Source: DASXSB01 sp036506275 (GTDB lineage: Bacteria > Methylomirabilota > Methylomirabilia > Rokubacteriales > CSP1-6). From it: a DNA stretch of 53,123 bases. Below, in pieces: positions 24,852 to 33,890 of this stretch. Within the stretch, counting starts at the first letter, position 1, and every line of letters starts with the position of its first letter. Below the pieces are notes generated by a model. It was not told where the DNA came from. It ran no database searches and saw nothing but the letters and a program-made list of their open reading frames with translations. Made by a program: the position numbers and the translations under genes. The stretch spans positions 1-53,123 of the forward strand of contig DASXSB010000134.1 in the NCBI GenBank assembly GCA_036506275.1. The letters are read 5' to 3'.

Positions 24852-26123
24852 ATGCACCGTCGTCATCTCGTCCTCGTGAGCGCCGTCGTCCTCGCCGTCG
24901 CCTTCCTCGCCGGTTCCAGCTCCGGCCAGGCCCCTGCCGGCGAGTACAAGATCGGGCTCCTGGAGCCGCTGACGGGACCGCTCGCGTTCGAGGGCAAGCG
25001 CCACCTCGAGGGCTACGAGATCATGCGCGACATGATCAACGAGCGCGGCGGCGTCATGGGCCGGAAGATCGTGTTCGCGGTGGGCGACGCCACCGATCCC
25101 ACCGCCGCCGCCAGCGAGGCGAACCGCCTCATCACGCGCGACGGCGTCAAGATCATCACCGGCACCTACTCGTCGACGCTCTGCGGAGCCGCCAGCGAGG
25201 CGGCCTCGCGCCAGAACGTGATCTACTGGGAGTCGTCGTGCGTGGACCCGCGCTTCGCCCGGCGGGGCCTGAAGAACGTCTTCCGCACCGAGATCGACGG
25301 CACCGGGTTCGGCTGGTACAACATCGAGTTCATCGCCAAGCACCTCGCCCCCCGCTTCAACGTCCGTCCCAACCAGCTCAAGGTCGCCTTCCTGTCCGAG
25401 GATTCCTCGTACGGGCAAGGCGTGACGGAGGCGGCGCGGCAGCGCGCGAAGCAGGAGTTCGGGATGCAGGAGGTGGCGAGCGAGTACTACGCGTTCGCCT
25501 CCACCAACGACTTCACGCCCATCATCGTGAAGCTGAAGCAGCTCAACCCGGACATCGTCCACCACATCGCGCGCGGCAACGACGCCGTCCTCTTCTGGCG
25601 CCAGTCGCGCGAGCAGCAGTTCCTCTTCAAGGCCCTCGTCCACGCGGGCGCCACCGGCTACGGTTCCCCCGACTTCGGCAAGGCGCTCGGCGCCGACGGC
25701 AACGGGCCCTTCGTGCTCGCGGAGCCGGGCCCCGGGCTGCGCCTGGACGCGTTGCGTCCGGAGGCGCAGAAGCTCGAGCGCGAGTTCACGGAGGCGGTGA
25801 AGAAGCGGACCGGCACCGAGCCGTACGCGAGCCATCGCCTGGCCGGGGCCGGCCTCTGGCTCCTGAAGCTCGTGCTCGACGAGGCGAAGACCGACGAGCT
25901 CGATCGCTTCCGGAGCGCCGTCATGTCGCTCGATCTCCCCGTGGGCTCCATGCTGAACGGCTGGGGCGTGAAATTCGCGGAGAACGGACAGAACGCGAAC
26001 GAGCGCGTGCAGCACTACATGCTGCAATGGCAGAACGGCCAGATGGCCACCGTGTGGCCGGAGGAGTTCACGACCATCCGGGCGAAGTGGATCCCGCTCG
26101 GGCCCTGGGACCAGCGCAAATAG
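24852..26123 (+). CDS. livJ: Branched-chain amino acid-type ABC substrate-binding protein
   Basis: A 423-aa periplasmic binding protein of the LivJ/receptor-ligand-binding family. Signal peptide residues 1-25 (MHRRHLVLVSAVVLAVAFLAG..), then EYKIGLLEPLTGPLAFEGKRHLEGYEIMRDMINERGG, the classic start of the mature fold. ATG 24852-24854 is supported by AGGAGG 6 nt upstream and the signal peptide. It heads a five-gene liv cassette followed by an amidohydrolase. In environmental bacteria such binding proteins take amino acids but also aromatic acids, amides and urea; the ligand is not readable here. Confidence 0.9.
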   Translation: MHRRHLVLVSAVVLAVAFLAGSSSGQAPAGEYKIGLLEPLTGPLAFEGKRHLEGYEIMRDMINERGGVMGRKIVFAVGDATDPTAAASEANRLITRDGVKIITGTYSSTLCGAASEAASRQNVIYWESSCVDPRFARRGLKNVFRTEIDGTGFGWYNIEFIAKHLAPRFNVRPNQLKVAFLSEDSSYGQGVTEAARQRAKQEFGMQEVASEYYAFASTNDFTPIIVKLKQLNPDIVHHIARGNDAVLFWRQSREQQFLFKALVHAGATGYGSPDFGKALGADGNGPFVLAEPGPGLRLDALRPEAQKLEREFTEAVKKRTGTEPYASHRLAGAGLWLLKLVLDEAKTDELDRFRSAVMSLDLPVGSMLNGWGVKFAENGQNANERVQHYMLQWQNGQMATVWPEEFTTIRAKWIPLGPWDQRK

Positions 26124-27001
26124 ACGTCGTCGCGCAGCTCGCCGTCTCCACGATCCTCCTCGGGGGGATCTACGCCCTCATCGCGGTCGGTCTCACGCTG
26201 ATCTTCGGCATCATGCGCGTGGTGAACTTCGCCCACGGCGAGTTCCTCATGCTCGGCATGTACCTCGCGTTCTGGTCGTTCGCGCTCTTCGCCCTCGATC
26301 CCTACCTGGTGCTGGTGGCGGCCGTCCCCATCTTCTTCCTGGCCGGCTTGATCACCTACGCCCTCGTCATGAAGGGCGTCATCCGCGCCTCCCACAACGT
26401 GCAGATCTTCACCACGGTGGGGCTCTCGATCGTGCTCCAGAATCTCGCCCTCGTCCTGTGGACGGGCGACTTCCGCTTCGTCCGCCCCTGGCACGCATCC
26501 GTCGTGGTGCGCGCCGGCGCCACCGCCTTCAACCTCTCCCAGGTGGTCGCCTTCGCGGTCGCGGTGGCGCTCACCATCGCGCTCTTCGCGTTCATGAAGT
26601 GGACGCACGTGGGGCGCGTCATGCGCGCCACCGCCCAGGATCGCGACGCCGCCACCCTGATGGGCATCGACACCGACCGCGTCTATCGCATCACCTTCGC
26701 CATCGGCATCGCGTGCGTGGGCGTGGCGGGCGTGCTCGTGTCCCCCCTCTACTCCGTGTATCCGACGGCGGGGCTCCAGTTCGTGCTGCTCGCGTACGTG
26801 GTGGTCGTGCTCGGCGGTCTCGGGGACATGGTGGGGGCGCTCCTCGGGAGCGTCATCGTGGCGGGCGTGGAGGTCGCGGGCTCCTACGTCTTCGGGAGCG
26901 CCTGGAAGGAAATCCTCTACTTCATGCTGTTCATCGCGGTGCTGGTCTTCCGTCCCGCCGGGCTCTTCGGGCAACGCGGGGCGGAGACCCTCGGCGTCTG
27001 A
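26087..27001 (+). CDS. livH: ABC transporter permease LivH
   Basis: A permease with about eight TM segments and the LivH signature GGIYALIAVGLTLIFGIMRVVNFAHGEF. The start is unclear: no ATG occurs near the expected N-terminus. GTG 26087-26089, inside the end of livJ, gives 304 aa; a conserved-looking start at IDVVAQLAVSTILLGG would require ATA 26120-26122 overlapping the livJ stop. Translation is probably coupled to livJ either way. The next gene begins at the stop codon (TGATG). Confidence 0.88.
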   Translation: MDPARALGPAQIDVVAQLAVSTILLGGIYALIAVGLTLIFGIMRVVNFAHGEFLMLGMYLAFWSFALFALDPYLVLVAAVPIFFLAGLITYALVMKGVIRASHNVQIFTTVGLSIVLQNLALVLWTGDFRFVRPWHASVVVRAGATAFNLSQVVAFAVAVALTIALFAFMKWTHVGRVMRATAQDRDAATLMGIDTDRVYRITFAIGIACVGVAGVLVSPLYSVYPTAGLQFVLLAYVVVVLGGLGDMVGALLGSVIVAGVEVAGSYVFGSAWKEILYFMLFIAVLVFRPAGLFGQRGAETLGV

Positions 27002-27952
27002 TGCGCCCACACGCCGGCGCCGTCGTGCTCTTCGCGGTGGCCGCGGTCACGCCGCTGATCATCCGCGGCGGCTTCTTCCTGGACAGCCTCGTCATCATCC
27101 TGCTCTGGGGCGCGATCTCCGCCGCCTGGAACGTCGCCGGCGGCTACGCGGGCCAGGTCTCGCTCGGTCACGCCGCGTTTTTCGGCATCGGCGCCTACGC
27201 GGCCGCCCTCGTCTCCGCGCGCGGGCAGCAGTCGCCGTGGCTCGGTCTCCTGATCGGGATGGTCATCTCGGTGGCGGCCGGGCTCGTGATCGGCTACCTC
27301 TCCAATCGCCTTCGCGGCCCCTACTTCGCGCTGTCGACGATCGCGTTCTCGCAGGTGCTCCTCATCGTGGCCAGTCGCTGGCGCGGCTTCACGTCGGGCT
27401 CGGAGGGCATCCCCGTTCCGTTCCGGCCGGGATTCTGGACGCTCGGCCTCGGACACGTGGCGTGGGTGTACGTCGCCCTCGCGCTCGCCGTCATCTATTA
27501 CGCGGTCGAGGTCTACCTGGAGCGCTCGCGCATCGGGTACCAGCTCGCGGGCGTCCGCGAGGACGAGGACGCCGCGGAGGCGCTCGGCATCGCGAGCCGG
27601 CGCCTCAAAGTCTTGGCGATCGCCGTCAGCGCCGCCCTCACCTCCGTGGGCGGCAGCCTGTGGGCGCAGTACATCGGGTTCGTCGACCCGTTCTACGTGT
27701 TCTCCGTCGATCTCTCCGTGCGCTTCGCGCTCCACACGATCATCGGCGGCATGGGCGTCGCTCTCGGCCCCTTCCTGGGCGCGATCCTCATCACCGCCCT
27801 CGAGACGTCGCTGCGCGCGTACTTTTCCGGCATCAAGGGCGGCTACGTGGGTCTCTATCTCGTGACGTACGGGGTGATCCTGATCCTCGTCGTCCGCTTC
27901 GTCCCCGAAGGGCTGGCCGGCCTCGCCGGCCGCCTGCGCGCGCGCACCTTCC

Positions 27953-27966
<14 letters not shown>
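27001..27966 (+). CDS. livM: ABC transporter permease LivM
   Basis: A 321-aa multi-TM permease with LivM signatures SAAWNVAGGYAGQVSLGHAAFFGIGAYAAAL and SNRLRGPYFALSTIAFSQVL, and an EAA-like loop around GVREDEDAAEALGIASRRLKV. ATG 27001-27003 overlaps the livH stop. It forms the transmembrane pair with LivH; livG begins 14 bases before its end. Confidence 0.93.
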
Positions 27967-28664
<698 letters not shown>

Positions 28665-28678
<14 letters not shown>

Positions 28679-29369
28679 GAACATCGACGCGTTCTACGGC
28701 GACCTCCAGGCGCTGTTCGGCGTCGCCCTCGAGGTCCGCGCGCGCGAGATCGTGGCGCTCGTGGGCGCCAACGCCGCCGGCAAGTCGACCACCCTGCGCG
28801 TGATCTCGGGGCTCGTGATGCCGCGCCGCGGTCGCGTCACGTTCGAGGACGTGGATCTCGGGGGCGAGGCCGCCCACCGCCGCGTGGAGCGCGGCATCGT
28901 GCAGGTGCCGGAAGGCCGCCACCTCTTTCCGTTCATGACCGTCACCGAGAACCTGCTCCTCGGCGCCCACGCCCGGCGCGGCCGCGAGACGCGCGCACGC
29001 ACGCTCGACTACGTCTACACGCTGTTCCCGGTCCTCAAGGATCGTCGCACGCAGCTCGCGGGATCGCTCTCGGGCGGCGAGCAGCAGATGTGCGCGATCG
29101 GGCGGGCGCTCATGGCGCGGCCGCGCTTGCTGATGCTGGACGAGCCCACGCTGGGTCTGGCGCCCGTGCTCGTGGGGAAGATCTTCGAGACCGTGCGCGC
29201 GATCGCGGGTGACGGCGTGACCGTCCTCCTCGTGGAGCAGAACGTGCGCCAGGCCCTCACCATCGCCGATCGCGCGTGCGTCCTCGAGAGCGGCCATCTC
29301 GTGCTCGCCGGCCCCGCTCGCGACCTGCTTGGCGACGAGCGCCTCAAGCGCGCCTATCTCGGATTGTGA
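28665..29369 (+). CDS. livF: ABC transporter ATP-binding protein LivF
   Basis: A 234-aa ATPase with Walker A GANAAGKSTT, the LivF-typical GIVQVPEGRHLFPFMTVTENLLLGA, ABC signature LSGGEQQMCAIGRALM, Walker B LLMLDEPTLGLAP and His-switch region replaced by LLVEQN, as usual in LivF. It begins at TTG 28665-28667, 14 bases inside livG; the rare start and overlap point to coupled translation. Confidence 0.92.
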
Positions 29370-29394
29370 CGCACCGACGAAGGGAGATACCGCC

Positions 29395-30618
29395 GTGAAG
29401 ATCGACCGCAAGCGGCTGGAAGCGTCCATGGAAGAGCTGGGGCGCATCGGCGCCACCCCGCGCGGCGGCCTCACCCGCCTCGCGCTGACCGACGAGGATC
29501 GACAGGGACGCGACCTCATGGTGCGCTGGATGCGGGCGGCGGGCCTGCGTGTCACCGTGGACCAGATGGGAAACATCTTCGGCGAGCGCGCGGGGACGGC
29601 GGCGTTGCCGCCGGTGATGATGGGCTCCCACGTCGACTCTGTCCCCACCGGCGGCAAGTACGACGGCCAGCTCGGCGTGCTGTGCGCGCTGGAGGCCATC
29701 CGCACCTTCGACGACGAGGGCGTCCGCACCCGTCATCCCGTCACGCTCGTGATCTTCACCAACGAGGAGGGGGCACGGTTCCAGCCCGCCATGATCGCGA
29801 GCGGCGTCTTCGCGGGCAAGATCGCGCTCGAGGACGCCTACAACGCGCGCGACAAGGACGGAATCCGTCTCGTGGACGCGCTGGAGCGCATCGGCTATCT
29901 CGGCTCCGAGCCCTGCGTGGCGCGCCCGTTCCGCGCCTATCTCGAGCTGCACATCGAGCAGGGCCCGGTCCTCGAAGAGGAAGGGCTGGCGGTGGGCGTG
30001 GTGGAAGGCATCGTGGCCATCTCGTGGTCGCGCCTGACCATCCACGGCGTGCAGGATCACGCGGGGCCGACGCCGATGCGCATCCGCCACGACGCGCTGG
30101 TGGCGGCGGCGGAGGTCATCACGGCCGTGCGCCAGCTCACGCGCGAGATCGGCGGCGACGTCGTCGCCACCGTCGGGACCGTCATGGTGACGCCCAACAT
30201 CGTGAACGCGATCCCCGGCCGCGTCACGCTCTCCATCGACGTGCGCGATCCCCGCGGCGAGACCCTCGATCGCGCCCGCGCGCGGCTGGACGAGGTCGTG
30301 GCGGACGTCTGCGCGCGCGAGGGTGTCACCTACGAGCTCGAGCACTACTGGCGGATGCCCTACACGCCGTTCGCGCCGGAGGTGGTGGTGGCGGTGGAGG
30401 CCGCAGCCCGCCGCGTGGGAGCCCCGTACCGTCGCATCCGCTCCGGGGCCGGGCACGACGCCCAGTACATGGCGGCGGTGGGACCGGCGGGCATGGTGTT
30501 CGTGCCGTCCCGCGCCGGCCGCAGCCACTGCGAGGAGGAGTTCACGGCCATGGACGACATCGAGCACGGCGCCAACACCCTGCTCCTGGCCGCCCTCGAG
30601 CTCGCCGGCCGCGCCTGA
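29395..30618 (+). CDS. Zn-dependent M20 amidohydrolase (N-carbamoyl-L-amino acid hydrolase / allantoate amidohydrolase family)
   Basis: A 407-aa metallo-amidohydrolase. Metal-site motifs include MGSHVDSVPTGGKYDGQLGVL, FTNEEGARF and YLELHIEQGPVLEEEGL; RIRSGAGHDAQYMA and SRAGRSHCEEE complete the site. Family members hydrolyse N-carbamoyl amino acids, allantoate, ureidoglycolate or beta-ureidopropionate. It starts at GTG 29395-29397 with AAGGGAG 8 nt upstream and follows livF by 25 bases, suggesting that the liv system imports an amide or ureide which this enzyme opens. Confidence 0.88.
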   Translation: MKIDRKRLEASMEELGRIGATPRGGLTRLALTDEDRQGRDLMVRWMRAAGLRVTVDQMGNIFGERAGTAALPPVMMGSHVDSVPTGGKYDGQLGVLCALEAIRTFDDEGVRTRHPVTLVIFTNEEGARFQPAMIASGVFAGKIALEDAYNARDKDGIRLVDALERIGYLGSEPCVARPFRAYLELHIEQGPVLEEEGLAVGVVEGIVAISWSRLTIHGVQDHAGPTPMRIRHDALVAAAEVITAVRQLTREIGGDVVATVGTVMVTPNIVNAIPGRVTLSIDVRDPRGETLDRARARLDEVVADVCAREGVTYELEHYWRMPYTPFAPEVVVAVEAAARRVGAPYRRIRSGAGHDAQYMAAVGPAGMVFVPSRAGRSHCEEEFTAMDDIEHGANTLLLAALELAGRA

Positions 30619-30705
30619 CGCGATTTTCTTCCGTTCTCCGGCGACGCCGTGATGCAGTTGGGATAGGGCTCTTCGCCCGGTCACGGCAGTCCGGAGGATC
30701 TCCCC

Positions 30706-31365
30706 ATGACGAGGACGCGTTGGATCGCGGGAGTGCTGGGTGTGCTCACCGTGGCGCTGTCCGGATGCGTCGGTTCCATGCAGACGTCGCCGGACGACGT
30801 CAAGGGCGCGGGCGGGCTCGTGCCGAAGGACAAGGACAAGGATGCGGGTCTGGTCGCCGTCGCGCCCGGCTTCGACATCAAGGCGTATCGCGTCGTCGCC
30901 GTCGAGAGATTCGTAGTGACCGACCCCAAGGTGAAGGACGACGGCGATCGCCGCACCGCCTACGCCATGTCCGCCTTCCTGCAGGGTGAGCTGTCCCGAC
31001 GCCTGCGCGAGAGCGGTCTCTTCGTGCGCGTCGTGAACGCGGGCGACACCGAGTTCCGGGCGGGGTCGGAGCCGACGCTCAAGCTCCAGGGCGAGATCAC
31101 GCGGCTCGGCGAGGGCTCCCAGGCCGCGCGCTACTTCGCGGGCGGGTATGGCGCCGGACGTACCCGCGCGCAGGCGGAGATGCATCTGGTCGACGCGCGC
31201 TCGGGGCGGGTCGTCCTCGCCATCGCGGACCGGCGGGTGGCGTCGCAGGGCGGGGCGTTCGGCGGCAGCAGCAAGGACTATCTCCGTGAGTCGTTCGACG
31301 ACATGGCGCGGGACGTGGGGCGCTTCCTCGTCCGTCTCGCCAGGGGCGAAGCGCCCGCCAACTAG
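30706..31365 (+). CDS. Outer-membrane-type lipoprotein, DUF4410-like
   Basis: A 219-aa exported lipoprotein. Signal peptide with lipobox VALSGC (lipidated C21), a short charged linker (about residues 27-47), and a domain with YRVVAVERFVVTDP, ELSRRLRESGLFVRVV, LKLQGEITRLGEGSQAARYF and GRVVLAIADRRV, resembling the DUF4410 family of unknown function. GGAGG lies about 9 nt before the ATG. It stands alone, convergent with the next gene. Confidence 0.78.
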   Translation: MTRTRWIAGVLGVLTVALSGCVGSMQTSPDDVKGAGGLVPKDKDKDAGLVAVAPGFDIKAYRVVAVERFVVTDPKVKDDGDRRTAYAMSAFLQGELSRRLRESGLFVRVVNAGDTEFRAGSEPTLKLQGEITRLGEGSQAARYFAGGYGAGRTRAQAEMHLVDARSGRVVLAIADRRVASQGGAFGGSSKDYLRESFDDMARDVGRFLVRLARGEAPAN

Positions 31366-31372
31366 CGGGCGC
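31351..31372. other. Hairpin between convergent genes
   Basis: GCGCCCGC and GCGGGCGC form an 8-bp stem with a 6-nt loop spanning the lipoprotein stop codon. No U-run follows on either strand. It may protect mRNA 3' ends or assist termination of both convergent transcripts. Confidence 0.4.
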
Positions 31373-31379
31373 GAACGAT

Positions 31380-32141
31380 CTACTCCGCGGGCGGCAGCTC
31401 CTCGCCGCGCACGTAGGCGGTGGCGCGGTGCCGGCGCGGCCGCACGCGGAGCTGCACCACCACCGGCAGATGATCGGACGCCACCCGCGCCAGTCGGCTG
31501 CGATGGACGTGGAACGCCTCGCCCTCCAGCTCGACGTCCCAGTAGATGCGATCGAGCTTGAAGATGGGGAAGACGGCGGGATGCGTGCGACGCATCCGCC
31601 GCATCGGTGACGAGAACTCCCGCCGCAGTCCGCGCGTGATCGGTCCCGGATGCCACTCGTTGAAGTCGCCCATGACGACGCGCGGTCCCGCCAGCGCCGC
31701 GGAGGCGTTGATGAACCCGCGCAAGCGCCGAAGTTGCTCGCGGCGCTCGCCGAGGGCGAGGCCGAAGTGGCAGTTGAAGACGTGCAGCGGTGTCCCCTGC
31801 ACGTCGAGGTCGACGCGCAGGCAGCCCCGCGGCTCCCGACGGCCGTGGCTCAGGTCACACCGCTCGAAGCTCGCGATGGCGAGGCGGGTCAGGACCGCGT
31901 TGCCGTAGGTGCCGCCCCCGTGCGCGCGCGTCTCGCCCATGATCACCGCCATCCCGAGCCGCCCCGCCAGGTACGCGGCCTGATCGGCGGCGGCGCCTCC
32001 GTCCTCGCGGATCACCTCTTGAAGCCCCACGATGTCGGGCTCGATCTCCGCCACCACGTCGGCGATGCGGTCGAGGTCCCGCCGGCGATCGAGCCCGACG
32101 CCGCGATGGATGTTGTAGCTGGCAACCTTGAGCGGGGTCAC
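31380..32141 (-). CDS. Endonuclease/exonuclease/phosphatase-fold metal-dependent hydrolase
   Basis: A 253-aa EEP-superfamily protein: KVASYNIHRGVG at the N-terminus, DIVGLQEVI (catalytic Glu), FNCHFGLALGERREQLRRL, VVMGDFNEWHPG and the terminal VASDHLPVVVQL (Asp-His). No signal peptide. The GTG start 32139-32141 overlaps the stop of the phosphodiesterase gene (GTGA) with GGAGGT upstream. The partner is another phosphohydrolase with a membrane-lipid-like flavour, so a role in phospholipid or phosphodiester turnover is possible. Confidence 0.85.
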   Translation of the reverse strand: MTPLKVASYNIHRGVGLDRRRDLDRIADVVAEIEPDIVGLQEVIREDGGAAADQAAYLAGRLGMAVIMGETRAHGGGTYGNAVLTRLAIASFERCDLSHGRREPRGCLRVDLDVQGTPLHVFNCHFGLALGERREQLRRLRGFINASAALAGPRVVMGDFNEWHPGPITRGLRREFSSPMRRMRRTHPAVFPIFKLDRIYWDVELEGEAFHVHRSRLARVASDHLPVVVQLRVRPRRHRATAYVRGEELPPAE

Positions 32142-33766
32142 GCGACCTCCTGGTATGCCACGAAGTGCGGGTACAGCTCGATCGGATGCGTAATCGCGGA
32201 CGGCATCGTCACCTTCACGGAGTGGACGATGAACGTGTGCAGCTCCTCCGGCGACGTGCCCGCGTGGGCACCGTGCTCGGCGACGTAGGAGACGTTGCCC
32301 TCGGGCGTGCCGAGACCGTACAGCACGAAATCGCCCGCGCAGCGCATACCCATGAGATCGGCGACGCCCGCGAGGACGACGTCGAGATCCTCCCGTCCCG
32401 CGAACGGCCCCGCCTCGCCGTCGGCCACGCGATAACGCTTGCCGCGCCAAATGCAGACGGGGCCGGCCGCCGAGCGCGCCAGCGCGAACCCCACCCCGCG
32501 CGTGCGCGACAGCTCCTCGGCGAGGCCGGGCGCGCGCTTGTCGATCTCCTCCAGGGTGAGGGGCGCGTCCACGTCGAGGAAATAGATGAACGCGTTGGGA
32601 CCGGCCGACACCACCCGCAAGGCGCCGCGCTCGCGCGCTTCCTTCAGCTCCCCGAGCACCCACGGGAAGTCGTGCTCGAGGTAGTTCACGAAGCGCTGCC
32701 AGATGCCCGTCTCGCGGTTGCTCCGATAGGCCTTGATGCCGCGCACGAGCCGCCGCCCCTGGGGCTGGGCGGGATCGACCTCGTGCGCGCCCGCCGGCTC
32801 CAGCACGTCCTCGAAGAGTCGTCGCTCGAAGCCGGCGCCCTTGGCGAGGGTCACGTACGGGATGCACGCGGCCTGGCCGTGATCGGAGAGCACGTACAGA
32901 TCGTAGTCGTGCTCGGGTACCCGGCGCATCACCGTCCACAGCTGCCGCAGCGAGCGATCGATGCGGCGGAGCGCGCGCATGGCGCGCGGATGCCGCGGCC
33001 CGTAGGCGTGCGCGAGCACGTCGTAGTCGAGATAGTTCACGTAGATGGCGGGCGCGCCCGCGTAGAGGTCGCGCGAGGCCGCGAGCGTGAAGAGCTGCCG
33101 CAGCCACACCGAGATCCCGATCTTGATGGCGAGGAACTTCCAGCCGCGCGCGCTTTCCGCCACGGGATCGGCGATGAAGCGCAGGAGCGCGCGCGTGAGC
33201 TCGATCGCGGTGAGCACGACGCCCTTCACCGCCACCCACCACAGCACGACGAAGGCGGAGAGGGCGGTGATGAGACCGCGGCCGGTGGGCCGCCTGAACA
33301 CGGCGAAGCTGAAGAGGTTGTTGGTGGCGCCCCCCGTGAAGACGCAGCCGTAGGTGCTGCCCCCGTGCACGATGCCGAGGCGTCCGCCCGCCTGCTCGCG
33401 CTCCACGAAGGCGGCGTCGCCCGCGCGCGGGAAGTAGACGTCGCTGCGCCGGCGCTTGTCGTGGTAGTGGAAGCCGGGAATGTCCGGGCGCACGCCGTAC
33501 ATGGCCGCCATCTGGAAGGCGGGCGTGGAGCTGGGGAGCCCAACGCTCATGGGCGTCAGCCGGTACGCGCCGCGCGCGAGGAGACGGCGCAGGAACGGCA
33601 TCCGTCTTTCCGCGAGACCCTGCTCGAGCACCGAGCGCGCGAGGCCGTCGATCTGGACGATGAGGAGGTGGCGGCGGCCCCGCGGAGGCGGAGCGCCGAT
33701 GCGAAGCCACCTTATGAACCGGTCGATCCCGTTCTGGAGGAACAGGAAAATGTCGTCGAGAGACAT
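32138..33766 (-). CDS. Alkaline-phosphatase-superfamily phosphodiesterase / nucleotide pyrophosphatase
   Basis: A 542-aa protein. Metal and nucleophile sites appear in HLLIVQIDGLARSVL, VGLPSSTPAFQMAAMYG (Thr/Ser nucleophile region), VNYLDYDVLAHAYGP and YVLSDHGQA, the layout of type I phosphodiesterases. A hydrophobic stretch (about 172-192, ALSAFVVLWWVAVKGVVLTAI) may touch the membrane. The N-terminus lacks a signal peptide. Coupled to the downstream EEP hydrolase. Substrate unknown. Confidence 0.83.
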   Translation of the reverse strand: MSLDDIFLFLQNGIDRFIRWLRIGAPPPRGRRHLLIVQIDGLARSVLEQGLAERRMPFLRRLLARGAYRLTPMSVGLPSSTPAFQMAAMYGVRPDIPGFHYHDKRRRSDVYFPRAGDAAFVEREQAGGRLGIVHGGSTYGCVFTGGATNNLFSFAVFRRPTGRGLITALSAFVVLWWVAVKGVVLTAIELTRALLRFIADPVAESARGWKFLAIKIGISVWLRQLFTLAASRDLYAGAPAIYVNYLDYDVLAHAYGPRHPRAMRALRRIDRSLRQLWTVMRRVPEHDYDLYVLSDHGQAACIPYVTLAKGAGFERRLFEDVLEPAGAHEVDPAQPQGRRLVRGIKAYRSNRETGIWQRFVNYLEHDFPWVLGELKEARERGALRVVSAGPNAFIYFLDVDAPLTLEEIDKRAPGLAEELSRTRGVGFALARSAAGPVCIWRGKRYRVADGEAGPFAGREDLDVVLAGVADLMGMRCAGDFVLYGLGTPEGNVSYVAEHGAHAGTSPEELHTFIVHSVKVTMPSAITHPIELYPHFVAYQEVA

Positions 33767-33877
33767 GGACCGTCCCTATTCTATCGGACCGCCGCGCGCG
33801 CCCTCGCCGCCTATGTGACCGGGAGCCCACCCGGGTCGCGCGGCAGGACAGAGGGCGGCCCCGGGGAACGCCTATTG

Positions 33878-33883
33878 TAGTAT
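33878..33883 (+). promoter_or_regulatory. Possible -10 element for the acyl-CoA dehydrogenase operon
   Basis: TAGTAT lies 7 nt before the GTG start at 33891 in the divergent spacer. No clear -35 is seen. If used, the operon's first gene is translated from a leaderless message; no Shine-Dalgarno is visible. Confidence 0.3.
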
Positions 33884-33890
33884 CGAAATC

